Below are positions 22,152 through 33,072 of a DNA stretch of 64,000 nucleotides, one piece after another; the stretch's first letter is position 1; the number at the start of each line of letters is the position of its first letter. Both the position numbers and the translations under genes were made by a program. The notes beneath the pieces were generated by a model. The model was not told the DNA's origin, did no database searches, and saw nothing but the letters and a program-made list of their open reading frames with translations. The stretch is from Mesaphorura yosii. Lineage: Eukaryota; Arthropoda; Collembola; Poduromorpha; Tullbergiidae. The stretch spans positions 62,001 to 126,000 of the forward strand of contig WIXG01000105.1 of NCBI GenBank assembly GCA_009869945.1, in the 5' to 3' direction.

Positions 22152-22813
22152 TTTGAAGATCTTGGCAGAAAAACGTTGAACGTTATCAGTGTGATTAGAA
22201 ATCGCAGGATTAGAATCTTTGCTTCTTTACGGCGAAATTCACGTTGGTGAAGGAAAATCTTACGTTTCGCAATGCACCCAATGAGCCCATGAAAATCCGA
22301 ATTTTGGTCCCTGTGGCCTTATTGTATTGTTTATTGGCCTAATTTGGGATATTCCAATGCGGTACCCGTGATTTGACACCAAATTTTGAGTAACTTCAGA
22401 TGCCAAATATCCGTGAAAAGAGGTTTGCATTTGTAATCGAAAGAATCTGAAATGAAAAGGCGTCGGGCCCAAGTGGAATTAAATTATGCTCATGTTTGTA
22501 GTTTGCTGCGTTGTTGTTCCTTTGTTTGCAAACGACGCAATCGTTTTTCGTTCTTCGTCGCCATTACAAAATGGTCGGCAGACAAAATCCAAAATTATTC
22601 GTCTTTTGTCTTGCAGCAACTCAAGTCGCGTATTTACCTTTTTCTTTACTTTCTGCTTTCATTCCGCTTATTTGTTTCGTTTGTAGTCTTATCTCTTATT
22701 GCGTTGCAGTTTCCTTTAGCTTATTGTAATTCTTATCAGTTTTGTCAGCGCTTGATTCAGTAATACGATAATTTGCCAGGAATTTAGTGTTGTGATAAGA
22801 CTGACTGCGAAAG
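22152..22813. promoter_or_regulatory. Shared 660-bp region between two divergent genes
   Basis: Start codons of the CxxC gene (minus) and the kleisin gene (plus) face away from each other across this stretch. It must contain both 5' UTRs and probably both promoters. I see no clear TATA box; the region nearer the kleisin is T-rich. It may be a bidirectional promoter. Confidence 0.5.
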
Positions 22814-25765
22814 ATGTCCACAGCTTTGACGGCTGACTTCAGCTTCACCAACAGCGAAGATGAAGAAGAGGAGCTCATGTCCAAGATGAAGATTAAAAAG
22901 GAGACATCGATGCCCGAAGGAGATGAAGGTAATTCAACTGACGAAGACTCGGAAATTGAAGAAGTCAATCTGGCTACCGAGAATGAAGACGAACACGAGG
23001 AACCCGAAACTGGGCGAAGTGCTCAAGATCAAGGACGAAGGGAGGCAGAGTCGAGTTATCGGAGCACAGGAGCCGATTTGGTCAGCGGGGACAGTATGGA
23101 AGGCATCGCTAGTGGAACCGTCGCCGGTGCACTGACAACTGAAGTTTCCGAAGGTGGAAGAACCCGTACCAGCAGCATAATAGGAAGAAGTGCATCCAGC
23201 ATTGCTACATACCCAAGTTCAGTGATTCTGTTTCAAGACGATGACGATGAGCAAGAATATTCTGAGTCTCGAAGTACGACAAGCAACAAAAGGAGCCGTG
23301 ATCAAGCTGACACTGAAGGAGATCCCGATGAACGGAGTTTGACTGCCAGAAGTGTCAGCAACGCCGTCAGTTCACAAAGATCAAGAACCGATGGTGCTAC
23401 AAGTGCTGCGACAGGCGAGGAAAGGATCACTTTATCGCATCTGAAGAATGGAGAATTGGCTTTGGTTTGGTTCGTTGGCAATGAAGAATTTTCCACCTTC
23501 AGCTCACAGAAAGTTAAGAAGGTTCGTCGCGCAACTGTCGAAGTGGATTTGATCGAACTTTGGTGAGAATTACCTTTAGCATTTCACAGCAGGAAATTTT
23601 TGCCAATTACATTACACCTGTTTCTATCTCACAGCGAGGCGGTTGAAAGAGTCTACCCCAAAATGATGAAGGCAGTTCGAGCTAAAAAAACCACGAGGAC
23701 AAACATCCGATTGACCCACATTGGCATGCTCTTGAAAGGATTGATGATTATATATCGTACACAATTGCAGGAACTCAAAAGTAAGAGAATGGACGGTGAA
23801 GATAATGATTGTATCAAATTAATACGTGCTGCATATTTTTTTTGTAGAAACATTTGTCGTTGAGTATGAAAAGCTGAAGAACCCAGTCCAGATAGCCATT
23901 GATTTGCCAACGTACGTTCTTTCTTGTGCTTTTCTCACTACTATAATTCATCGAAAAATTAATTTTTACAGGGACCTTTCTGCTAAGAATAAGAAAACGA
24001 AAACTCGGCCAGAAGAAGATGATAGATTTGCAATGGATGCAGCCGACTTGACCTTTGGAGTTTTCCATGCGGGACCTGGAGGCTCAGGTAAAATTCGACG
24101 GTGATATACAATTTATACAATGAAGGAGTGACGCTGCAACATTTTTCAATATTCAGATACGGAAGTCAGAGTTGCTGGCGGAGGTGAATATTTGGAATCA
24201 ACGATTGACGACGGAGACGACAATACACCCTCGAAAAATAAGAAGTCAAAGAAACAGCGAAAGCAAAAGCGCGTGCAAGAGCAGGACATTCTGAAATTAT
24301 TGGAACACCATGCTGATGAATTGCAACAAAATGGAGCAGCGCACATTTTGCCTGGAGCTGAAATTGACTTACCGGAACCACCGGCTGAGGAAATTATTAT
24401 GAAGAAACTGTTATAATTATACTTGTGTTGAATTTATTAAATTGTTCGAAATTTGCTCCTCCTTTCAGGGCGATCTTACTAATCTTCTGGACAGCTGCCA
24501 CATGTTTGATATCCTCGATCCCGAACCTGACCGTGAAGAAATTGAGAGAACAGGAAGAGAGGCACAAAAGAATGCAGAGAAGTCGCCACCTTCGAGTCAG
24601 CTGAATGGGAAACGAAATAATACTGAAGCAGTTCCAGTTGCCCCTCGAAAGCGAGCTCGAACTGAGTCTACCGGTTCTGAAAATAATGTAAGTTGAGCTA
24701 ATAATTACTTTAAGTTAATGCGTACTTGGAAGGAATCTTGTTATGCGGATACATTTTTCAGAGCTCATCCTTTGCTTTGAGCACACTGTCCTATGATACT
24801 AAAATAAGTGCTCGCAGAAGACGCCACCTCATTTTCAATCGAATTGACAAGAATCCAACAATTACCCTCCGAACTTTGGTAAAGGGACAAAAGACAGCGA
24901 ATTCGGAGGAGAAAAGAAGACTTCTGGTAAACAAAGCGCTTTAAAATAAACGTTTACAAGTTACCTAATTACATGTCAATTTGTCAATTCACAGGATGAG
25001 CGCATTGCGCAGACACTTTCGGCAATGAAGTTGGCTGGATTGAATTTGATTGCAAATTCTGGCAGAAAAATCGCAAATGTAAATCTTCAAGCTTTGGTTA
25101 AGCAGAGTTTACCAAAACCAGCAGAACTTCTCCGCCACGATGGGACAGATGTTGGGAGAAAGAAGAGAAAACGTGCAGAAAATGTTACAGATTTGGAAAT
25201 TGAACAAGAGCGAGCAAGGTAATGCTAAATAGAGCAATTAAGGCCCAATAACGAATTATTCAAAGTGCTTAAAGATTATGTGGTGTGCTTCAGGGCTGAG
25301 GAAGACCACGATCTTCACGAGTTCGTGAACGGATCACCGGCCGCCACGATCAATGCTGAGATTCCAGAAAACTTACCTTTCGGCGACATTTCGTTCCTCG
25401 ATGCTGAGATTATGGAACCTATGCAAGCTGAGCCCATCATCAATTCCGAAGACACGCAAGAGATATTGTTGAAAGCGCAAGGAGAAGAACAAGAACCAAA
25501 CCGTCAACGACTCAACACTCGACCAAAGAAAACGTTCACTCAAATCGTTGGAGTCAACGCAAACAAAATAAAAGCAGCTCATGTCTTCGTCGTTCTACTG
25601 AGTAAGTCAACCACAATCGAGAAAGGAAATTTGTTCTTAAATTAATGAAATTGCAAATGCCATTGATTTTTTTTAGAAATGCAAGCACAAAGGAAGATTC
25701 AGTTGATTCAAGGCGAGCCGTACGGAGAACTTTCAATTCAGCAATTGGAGAAACAGAAAAGGTGA
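22814..25765 (+). CDS. Cohesin alpha-kleisin, Rad21/Rec8-like, with long acidic N-terminal extension
   Basis: Ten exons: 22814-23562, 23635-23780, 23848-23911, 23972-24087, 24157-24410, 24469-24687, 24762-24926, 24995-25218, 25294-25601 and 25677-25765, about 777 aa. Residues ~205-320 match the Rad21/Rec8 N-terminal (SMC3-binding) domain: KNGELALVWFVG, then KVKKV, RTNIRLTHIGMLLKGLMIIYRTQ, and an IDLP element. The last ~50 residues match the C-terminal winged helix that binds SMC1: TQIVGVNANKIKAAHVFVVLL and QGEPYGELSI. Kleisins close the cohesin ring that holds sister chromatids together in the nucleus; a separase site in the Ser/Glu-rich middle is likely but not pinpointed. Oddities: about 200 acidic and Ser-rich residues precede the domain that normally starts the protein. 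At exon 5/6 the phase closes only if the exon ends at 24410, where no GT follows in register. Mitotic Rad21 or meiotic Rec8 cannot be decided. Confidence 0.78.
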
Positions 25766-28700
25766 TTTGGGTTGTTCTCTGTTCCGTCTGAAATAGAGCT
25801 AATTCAGGTCCAAGTTGAAATCTGACGTTAAAATCTCAGCCGAATGCTTCATGCTTCGCTTTAACATTTAATGCTAAGTCGCTAAGTAAGATATCATTCG
25901 CTGTAATTCTTCGTCACAAGTCCAGCGCAGGTATTCAAATTTGAAAATATCTTTTCCTTTCTTCTTTTCCTTCCTTTATACCGTTATTGGTTAAATGCTT
26001 CTTTTAACTGATTGTTCGTTCGTTCGTTAAGGTTGTTAGATGCTTACATGTTTGTTTGTCAACGCTTGCTTTCTTCAATACGGATTCAGCAAATACAGCT
26101 TAGCTAAATTAAGAAGCGCCTATGCCTTTGCAGTAATTTGAATTTTACGCTTTTATTCAGAACTCGCGCGTTGTTTGTTTGCTTTCTTAAATTGCCTTCA
26201 GAAAGCGTACAGAATTTTACCTGCCTTGCTTAGGCCTATTAGCTTGTAAATGTAGCTAGATTGAGTTCAGAGCTTTCTAGAAAGTTGATAGTTGACTAGC
26301 GGAACCAGCCATGCTAACGTCATGGCGTGGAAAATTGGAGACTCTCGCGCCAGCTAAACTCAAGAAATCAATAGAAGATCGTCTCTTGGCGTGGCGAAGG
26401 TTTCCAAATAATCATAAGTCGCTGGTAATGATCGTTTGATGGAAGCGATAACAAGTAAGAGGAAGACACGTACATCAAGAATCAAGTGCTTGCAAAGTGA
26501 AAGTTGAATTGTCTTAAGTGCATTTCTTTCTGTCTCAGCCCAGCCTCAACCTATTGTGCGATTTAGCGCCAGAGCCAGAGCTTATGAGCTGATGCTGATG
26601 GCCGTGCCGTGATGGCAAGTGGCAACTTTTTTCGTCGATGAGATCCGTCGCGGCTGCAAAATGATGGATGTCTTCTTGATGAGCCACCAAATGAACGAGC
26701 GAAGAAAAGCGCAGCGTGCAGTTTGGAAGTAAGTCCTTGTGTGGCCACAACGCGTGTGACTGCTGTCATTTTCCATTTCCCAACATTATCTCACTTTTTC
26801 TATTTTTTATTTCCACCCTCAGTTTCAGCTTCGGCGATTCACACTATCTCATTGCATCGTAGGAGCAGCCTGGCTGGGGCGAGATGGCGAGAAGCAGGCT
26901 GCCCTGCCATGCCATGGACGATTTAATCTCTTAAAAGTGTCAACAACACCCGTTCCACGTTCACTGCGTAGGAACAGCGACTGGAAGCTGATGCTGGAGC
27001 AGAAGAGACTCGAAACTGGACAGCCTTCAACTGCTGCTGGCTGCTGGAAATCTTCAATTCGGCCTTGAGACACTTCGAACTTCGAGTGAATCTCTTCTTT
27101 GCAAGTCCACTGGCGTGCCATTTTGCGATTTCGCTGGCTTCTGGCTCACTTATCATAAGACACCTTTCTCGAAGCACAGCAAAGACGACAAGACAAGAAG
27201 ACTTCGACTCCAATTTCACACATTCAACTTTCAACGTGATTCAACCTTCCACGGCGGACGACGTTGGAGATTATTACAAAGAAGCCTTTTACGGCGTGAA
27301 AAAGCTTTAGATTGTTTTATTTTCTGTATTTGTTAGCTACTGATTGTTGGTTTTAGTTAAAACGATTGCATGGAACCTCATTTAACACTAATCCTTTCCT
27401 TCAATAGAATCTGTGACTCTTGACCTTTTGTTAACCTTTTCTGTTTTCTCCCTTTTAGTATGGGTTTGAACAGTGTATTAAGTATTAAGTACGTTAGACC
27501 CAAAATAATGTCGTGTACTGTACTGTTATATAGCCGGTAGCCACGATCAACGATCGTATTTGTGATCGTATTCGTAATTTTGTGGGATTAATAAACATAA
27601 AGATAGGAGAGCAGCCATAAAATTAGAGTACAGTATTTTCATGGCATGGCGGGTGAAAGTATCACCTTCAAACAGCAGTAGTACCCGCGTCATTTACATT
27701 TATTATCATCGTAGCATAGCATAACGTAGCCTAGCGTTCTAGAGATAGAATTTGCGTTACATATTGCATATTGCTCGCTGCATATTGCTTATTGCATGCT
27801 TATGCAAAATTTTATCTGAGGCCAGGCCATAACATCGGAACGCGAACGCAAGATCAGATCATCTGCTGCTCTTGCAGCAGACCAGGAGCAGGAGTTGATC
27901 GCAGGTACGGCACGGCACGGAAATGGAGCTATAAAAGAAAATTTTCATCAGGCCGGCCCACTTTTAGATACATTTCATGTTCTAGAATCTTCGTGTATTG
28001 TTTTTTGCATAAGGAAGCGTCGTTGTTTTTATCGACAGTTACGTACTCATAATCGTAATCGTTACCTTTCTCTTTAGCGGCAAGTACAAGGCAGGCAAAC
28101 GCGACGCAGGAGATTCCAGAAGTAGGTAACCGTATCAATGTCAGTAATTTAAGCGAATACTTCCAGTATTACGGCAAGCAATGCAATGAGGTTAATTGTA
28201 TGTAGCGTGGTGTGGTAAATTGTAAATTTTTTGCGCTGGCGGCTCGATTTTGTTGCCTTCGCTCAATCGCAAAGTTTCGAGCGCCAAACTGGAAATTCTT
28301 ATTTTTTGGAAAGCAGCATCAAATTAATCGAATGTCACCATTTAATTTCAAGTAAACGTTGATTATTAAGTCTACATCAAGCAAATGACGTTTTTAAGTA
28401 GGATCATTAATTAGAGATAGGGAATGAGGTTAATTCACCTGTTAGGCCGGACGCAAGCCTCGCGCCCGCTGTGGGAATGGAAATTTGCCCGAAACAAAAA
28501 CGTGCAGCTTGCGCGCCCGAAAGTTGTTTTGATTTTAAGCCCGTTACTCAAAGAATTACAAAGTTTCAATAATTTCTATGTACGAAACCTAGCACCAAGC
28601 CAAGCCAAGCCGGAGTGGAGTGCGAATTATTTCCACCACATTTCTTATTTTTTACGCCAGCCAGGCCAGGCTCAGGTGGAATAACACAAATAAAATAAAG

Positions 28701-31700
28701 CGCTAGCACTTAAACTTTCATTTTTACAAAACTTTTCAATTTTTGCAAAAAGAACTCATCACCAAACGAAAAATATAAAAATTCGTATTTCGTAAATTCG
28801 TAAATTCACATCGCGGCCTTCGCCTTCGTAAATATCGAATCCTTCTGACTGAGCCGTACTCATGACCGTGGCTCGCAGTTAAAGACAAAATACCAAATAC
28901 AATGCGCGATACGCAATAGGCGAAGGCATAAGAAGTGGAGATAAAATTTTATGTTTAGCATCGAAGAAGCTCTACGCTCGAGTTCGAAAAGAACTCACCC
29001 AACTTTTTGCCGGCATTTTGCAGTTTTGCTCGACTTACTCGACTACTTTTCGCCTTTGGCTATTAAGGAGGCTTAAGTTTCGAATTTTCCGTGCCCTTTT
29101 TTATTTTAGGCACCGGCCTATTCCGAATTTGAAGATTTCAGTCGATAAGAAAGAGTAAAAAAAATGTACGGCAAGAATCCTTGGCTTTTCTACGCACGTC
29201 CATTTTTTCAGGCTTCCACGGTCAATTTCCAGTTTTACCATCCGAAATGCGCCAAATGCGGCTTTGCAGTTAGATTTTCACGTTGAACTTGCTGAGATAC
29301 AACAGAGATGCAGAATGCATGCAAGTGTGCGGTTGTGTGGTGACTTTGTACGAGCAGTTTGGGAATTGGGTAATTGTATTATCATTTGATGAAAAATGAC
29401 ACTGCATTGTGTACAAAGTGCACGGCTGACATTTATAAACACACGATTATTATGGCTTAGATTGTCGTTTGTCGCTTGTACTTCATGTGTGACAATGTGT
29501 GGGGACAAAATGCTACGTATTCTGCAAGTTTTCAGGCATATTGTCCATATGAGCTTGGAAAGATCGAAAAAACCACGTCGTGCGTAATCCGTAAAGGTTA
29601 TCTCGTACGCGTACGCGCGCACGTGCCCACCAGGTCATAATTTCTGAACGAACGCAAACGCACGTAAAAGTAAAGCACTTGGAGCCAAAAAAGAAATTCT
29701 TCCGTTTTCTTCTAATTGATTTGCAACCCAAGGACTAAGACTAAGCATTGAACATCAAACCAAGCAAAAGGACGAGCTGCCAATAAAAACGCCGTCCACT
29801 GTCCACGCTTGAGTCCAAGTCCGAGTCCAACTTTCTTAATTAAATTGGTTCAATTTATCTCATTCCAAAATTCTCGCCGTGCCAGCCAGCCAGCAGCCAT
29901 CAGCCAGGGCGGAAGTCAAGTCGGGTCCGCTTTCTGTTTTCTGCTTTCTGGTCATTCTCTGTTCCAGTATGCAGCTTTTGGCTAAATTCACGCGTCACGC
30001 CAGTCCAGTCCTCTCAATTATAATGGAGTCGGCTCAGTTCGGAGAGTGGAGAAAAGATCATCAGCGATATGCGATATGCGAGACGATAAGCGGAGGAAGA
30101 AATTCGAAACAGTGAATTCGGTTTCGTTTCGCGTAGTTGACACAAAAGTCACGTCTCCGTTTCAGTTTCAGTTTCTTATTCTTCTCGACGAGACAAATGT
30201 CTTTATTCTGGAACGCGGCCGTGACTGGTGCGTGTTGAGTGTATTTCCAGGCGCGGATGGGATCTCATCAAGTTTTATCGTGATGATTGTGACGAAGATG
30301 ACGATGAAGATGAAGATGAAGATGAGGTTCGATACTTCTGCTGCCGTACAGTTTTCACGGTCTCAGTAACTAAGACAAGACCAAAATTCTGGCCTGGCTC
30401 GCATTTCCCACAATCTTCAAAGGAATTGACGATTCGCTATTCGCATCTTTCGCATTCGCGTGCGCCGTGCATTTTCAGCATCTCGTAATGAAAAGATCAA
30501 AGGAAAAATTCGTAAATTCGCTGGCTCATTCATTCATTCTCTGGAATTCCTTGTAATAATCTAATAATATTCATAATTCCGGGCGTGAGCACTCGGCGAC
30601 TGGAACTTATGCAAATATCATTCTCAAGCATCTAAAGATCCACGAAGCATGATGCGAGAAACTTCACCTTAGGAACAGGCAGAGCAACGACAGGAAGAAA
30701 GAGAATTCTTGAGCAAGAACAAAACACATCATTATTTCAAGAATTGCGAATGCGAATTTTATACCGACTTTTAGAAAGGCTAGAAAAACAAGCAGCAGCA
30801 ACCTGTCATTTAAAGATTTATATCAGTCGAAGCCGGAAATGGGCCGAATTTTCAAGCAATCAAGTCAAAGAGGCAGATTCAGGTTGTCTTCTCTTTGCTG
30901 CATCTCTCGCCGTTGGATTTGTTTGCAAAAAGCGAAGATACACGCAAGTTTAACAGAAAGTTTGTCTTCCTGTCCATTGTTGATTGATGGAGCAGTTTTA
31001 AAGCGACAGTGCAGCTGAATTTGGTCTAGTTTCAGTGTCCCCTCTGGACGAAACTGGATTAAATCTAGATTGGCCCAGATTTAATAACAGAAGTTGGATA
31101 CGGCTAAATTAAGTCATCTGTCGTTGTCAATAATTCGAGCAGGAGTCGAGCCGAGGGCCAAATGTCCAAATTCGAGGGTCGCGTCTCACGTCATTGAAAG
31201 ATACGGGGCACCATCATTTTAACGCGGCTATTCGAGAAGTTGAATTGATCCGTCAGAAGTTGTGTGAAATCTTGTTTGTTCTCTATTTAATTTAGTGCGT
31301 CAAGAGAATTTAAGACTGGGGACTGAAACCCGTCGTCACTGTCACTGGACTGCACTACACTGGAATAACTGGAGTCCCGAGTTCAAGAGTAAAGAAAAAT
31401 TAATTATCTTGTAGTAAAGTTAAATTATTAACGAAACTCGTCTCGTCCTGCCTGGAACAACAACCCGACAAGAAGCAGTGGCATCGAAGCAGCGAAGGGA
31501 TTACGAATTACGAATCGCGAAGGACGAAGATGATTTATAATTTATGAAATCAAGACAATCAAGCAGCCATTCTTCTAGGCTCGTCTTGATTCGCTTCCTG
31601 AGCACAAACAGTGTCAAATTAGTACGTCTTCATCTTGCTAAGTACATGTATGGATCCAAACTCCGTCTAAATTTGGTGCCTTTCTCTTGCAAAAATCTTG

Positions 31701-32120
31701 TCTTGTTACTGTCACTGGTTAATTTTGCTTTCGCATTTGATGCTGCAGACTGACTGGCTGGTGGTCATCAAAAATTAAAGGATTCAAGAAGACAAGCACC
31801 GGCAATTTGCAAGTACTGACCTTAATTTGGATGTGACAACGACACAAGACAACAATTAAGACGAATAGTGCAGAAGTTCTCTGAATTTAAGTCCTAAGTT
31901 AAGACTTTACTTCCTATTCAACTCGGAACAACAAGCTAAAATTACCATTCAGAATCCTTCTTCATTTTGAAATGCAACAATGAAAACAACAACAAAGCTC
32001 GCTCAACTTTCGAACGTAATTTTGTAAGCCGTCTGGTGTTCTTCTGCATTGCGAAATGCGAATCCTCGCTTAAGCGAAGTCGAGCCGAGTTGGAGCGCGT
32101 CGTGGAGCTGCCCATTCTTC
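25766..32120. other. Gene-free stretch of 6.3 kb
   Basis: No exon series or recognisable protein. The first part presumably includes the kleisin 3' UTR; I see no AATAAA close to its stop codon. The tract near 27,589-27,600 (AATAAACATAAAG) could be a distal poly(A) signal. A GAY/GAW codon-like repeat lies at about 30,295-30,330 and a TACGCG run at 29,605-29,620. Confidence 0.55.
30295..30330 (+). repeat. GATGAA/GACGAT hexanucleotide-type microsatellite
   Basis: Imperfect tandem run of GATGAA-type units. It is not in a credible coding frame. Confidence 0.6.
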
Positions 32121-32996
32121 TCATCTTCGCCCGTGGCCATAACCACCGTGCCCGTATCCGTATTTTCCGTGCCCGTGCCCATGTCCACCACCGCCTTGTC
32201 CTCCGTGCCCTCCATGCCCTCCAGTTCCGCCATGCCCACCCGTTCCTCCGTGGCCTCCAACGCCTCCGTGGCTATTTTGCTCGATGACCACGTTGACAAA
32301 TTTCCCTTTGGAATTTTTCGCATTCATTCCGTACCCTTTTCCATGATAGCCGCCGCCACCGTGACCACTGTTAATTGCAGGCACGGGCATTAGCTTAGAC
32401 AAGGGAAACACTTCACCTAGTCGCGTAGGCTGTAATTACTGTCTGTACTGGTAATACTTACCCTCCACCGGCCCCGCTTCCGTAGCCAACGCCCCCGTAG
32501 CCACCGCCCCCGTAGCCACCGCCCCCGTAGCCGCCGCCTCCGTAGCCTCCTCCACCTGAACCTCCGTACCTAACAGATTCAAACGATGTAATTAACTTGG
32601 AAATTCTTTGTTATTGTACATTTGCTGGCAATTCTAACAAACTTCAAATGGCATTTTCTTCCGGTTGGCTCACAAACTATTTGAAATTCAAATTGACTTG
32701 AATTAAAATCCTTACCCGCCACCGCTGCCACTCCTTCCGTACGTTGAATGCCCGTAACCGCCACCGTGGCCATGGCCATGGCCGTACCCTTTCCCATGCC
32801 CGCCACCGCCTTGTCCCCCATGCCCTCCACTCCCTCCGCTCCCGCTGTTTCCTCCGTGCCCTCCCTGGCCGCCGTGCCCTCCAGCCTGATTCAGCCACAC
32901 CTTCACGTTGTTCCCCTTCTTCTGGCGCTGCGTCGTGAGGAGGAATGTGCCCGCCAGCAGCACGAGTACGGCAAGCGTTCTGAAGCTAGATCTCAT
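32121..32996 (-). CDS. Secreted Gly/His/Tyr-rich structural-type protein
   Basis: Three exons: 32996-32716, 32569-32462 and 32367-32121, both introns phase 2, 211 aa in total. Residues 1-21 are a signal peptide (MRSSFRTLAVLVLLAGTFLL). After a short basic stretch comes KVWLNQAGG and long GGHGG, GHGKGYGHGHG repeats. Exon 2 is pure GGYGG repeat. Exon 3 starts with more Gly/His/Tyr and contains KGKFVNVVIEQ before further GGHGGTGGHGG and a HGHGKYGYGHGGYGHGRR end. Such Gly/His/Tyr-rich secreted proteins occur in arthropod cuticle, silk-like secretions and as antimicrobial peptides; the His content allows metal binding. Which applies here is not shown. A TATA box and initiator lie upstream (33,072-33,038). 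Confidence 0.8.
32462..32569 (-). repeat. 15-bp minisatellite forming exon 2 of the Gly-rich gene
   Basis: The exon consists of tandem 15-nt units encoding G-Y-G-G-G with near-identical nucleotide copies in the middle. Its 108 nt (36 codons) lie between matching phase-2 introns, so copy number can change without breaking the frame. Confidence 0.75.
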
Positions 32997-33033
32997 CTTT
33001 GTGCTATGTCTTTAAGCCTGATTCTGAAGATTC

Positions 33034-33072
33034 TGACTGACGCAGACATTACGAAATTAACGAGCTTTTATA
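33034..33072 (-). promoter_or_regulatory. TATA box and initiator of the Gly-rich gene
   Basis: TATAAAAGC reads on the minus strand from 33072 to 33064. The arthropod initiator TCAGTC reads from 33040 to 33035, placing the start at about 33,038, 34 nt below the TATA start and about 40 nt above the ATG. Confidence 0.65.

Noticed and set aside
27065-27310. 81-codon plus-strand frame ending YYKEAFYGVKKL
   Set aside because: The end looks protein-like, but upstream residues do not, and no exon could be joined to it.
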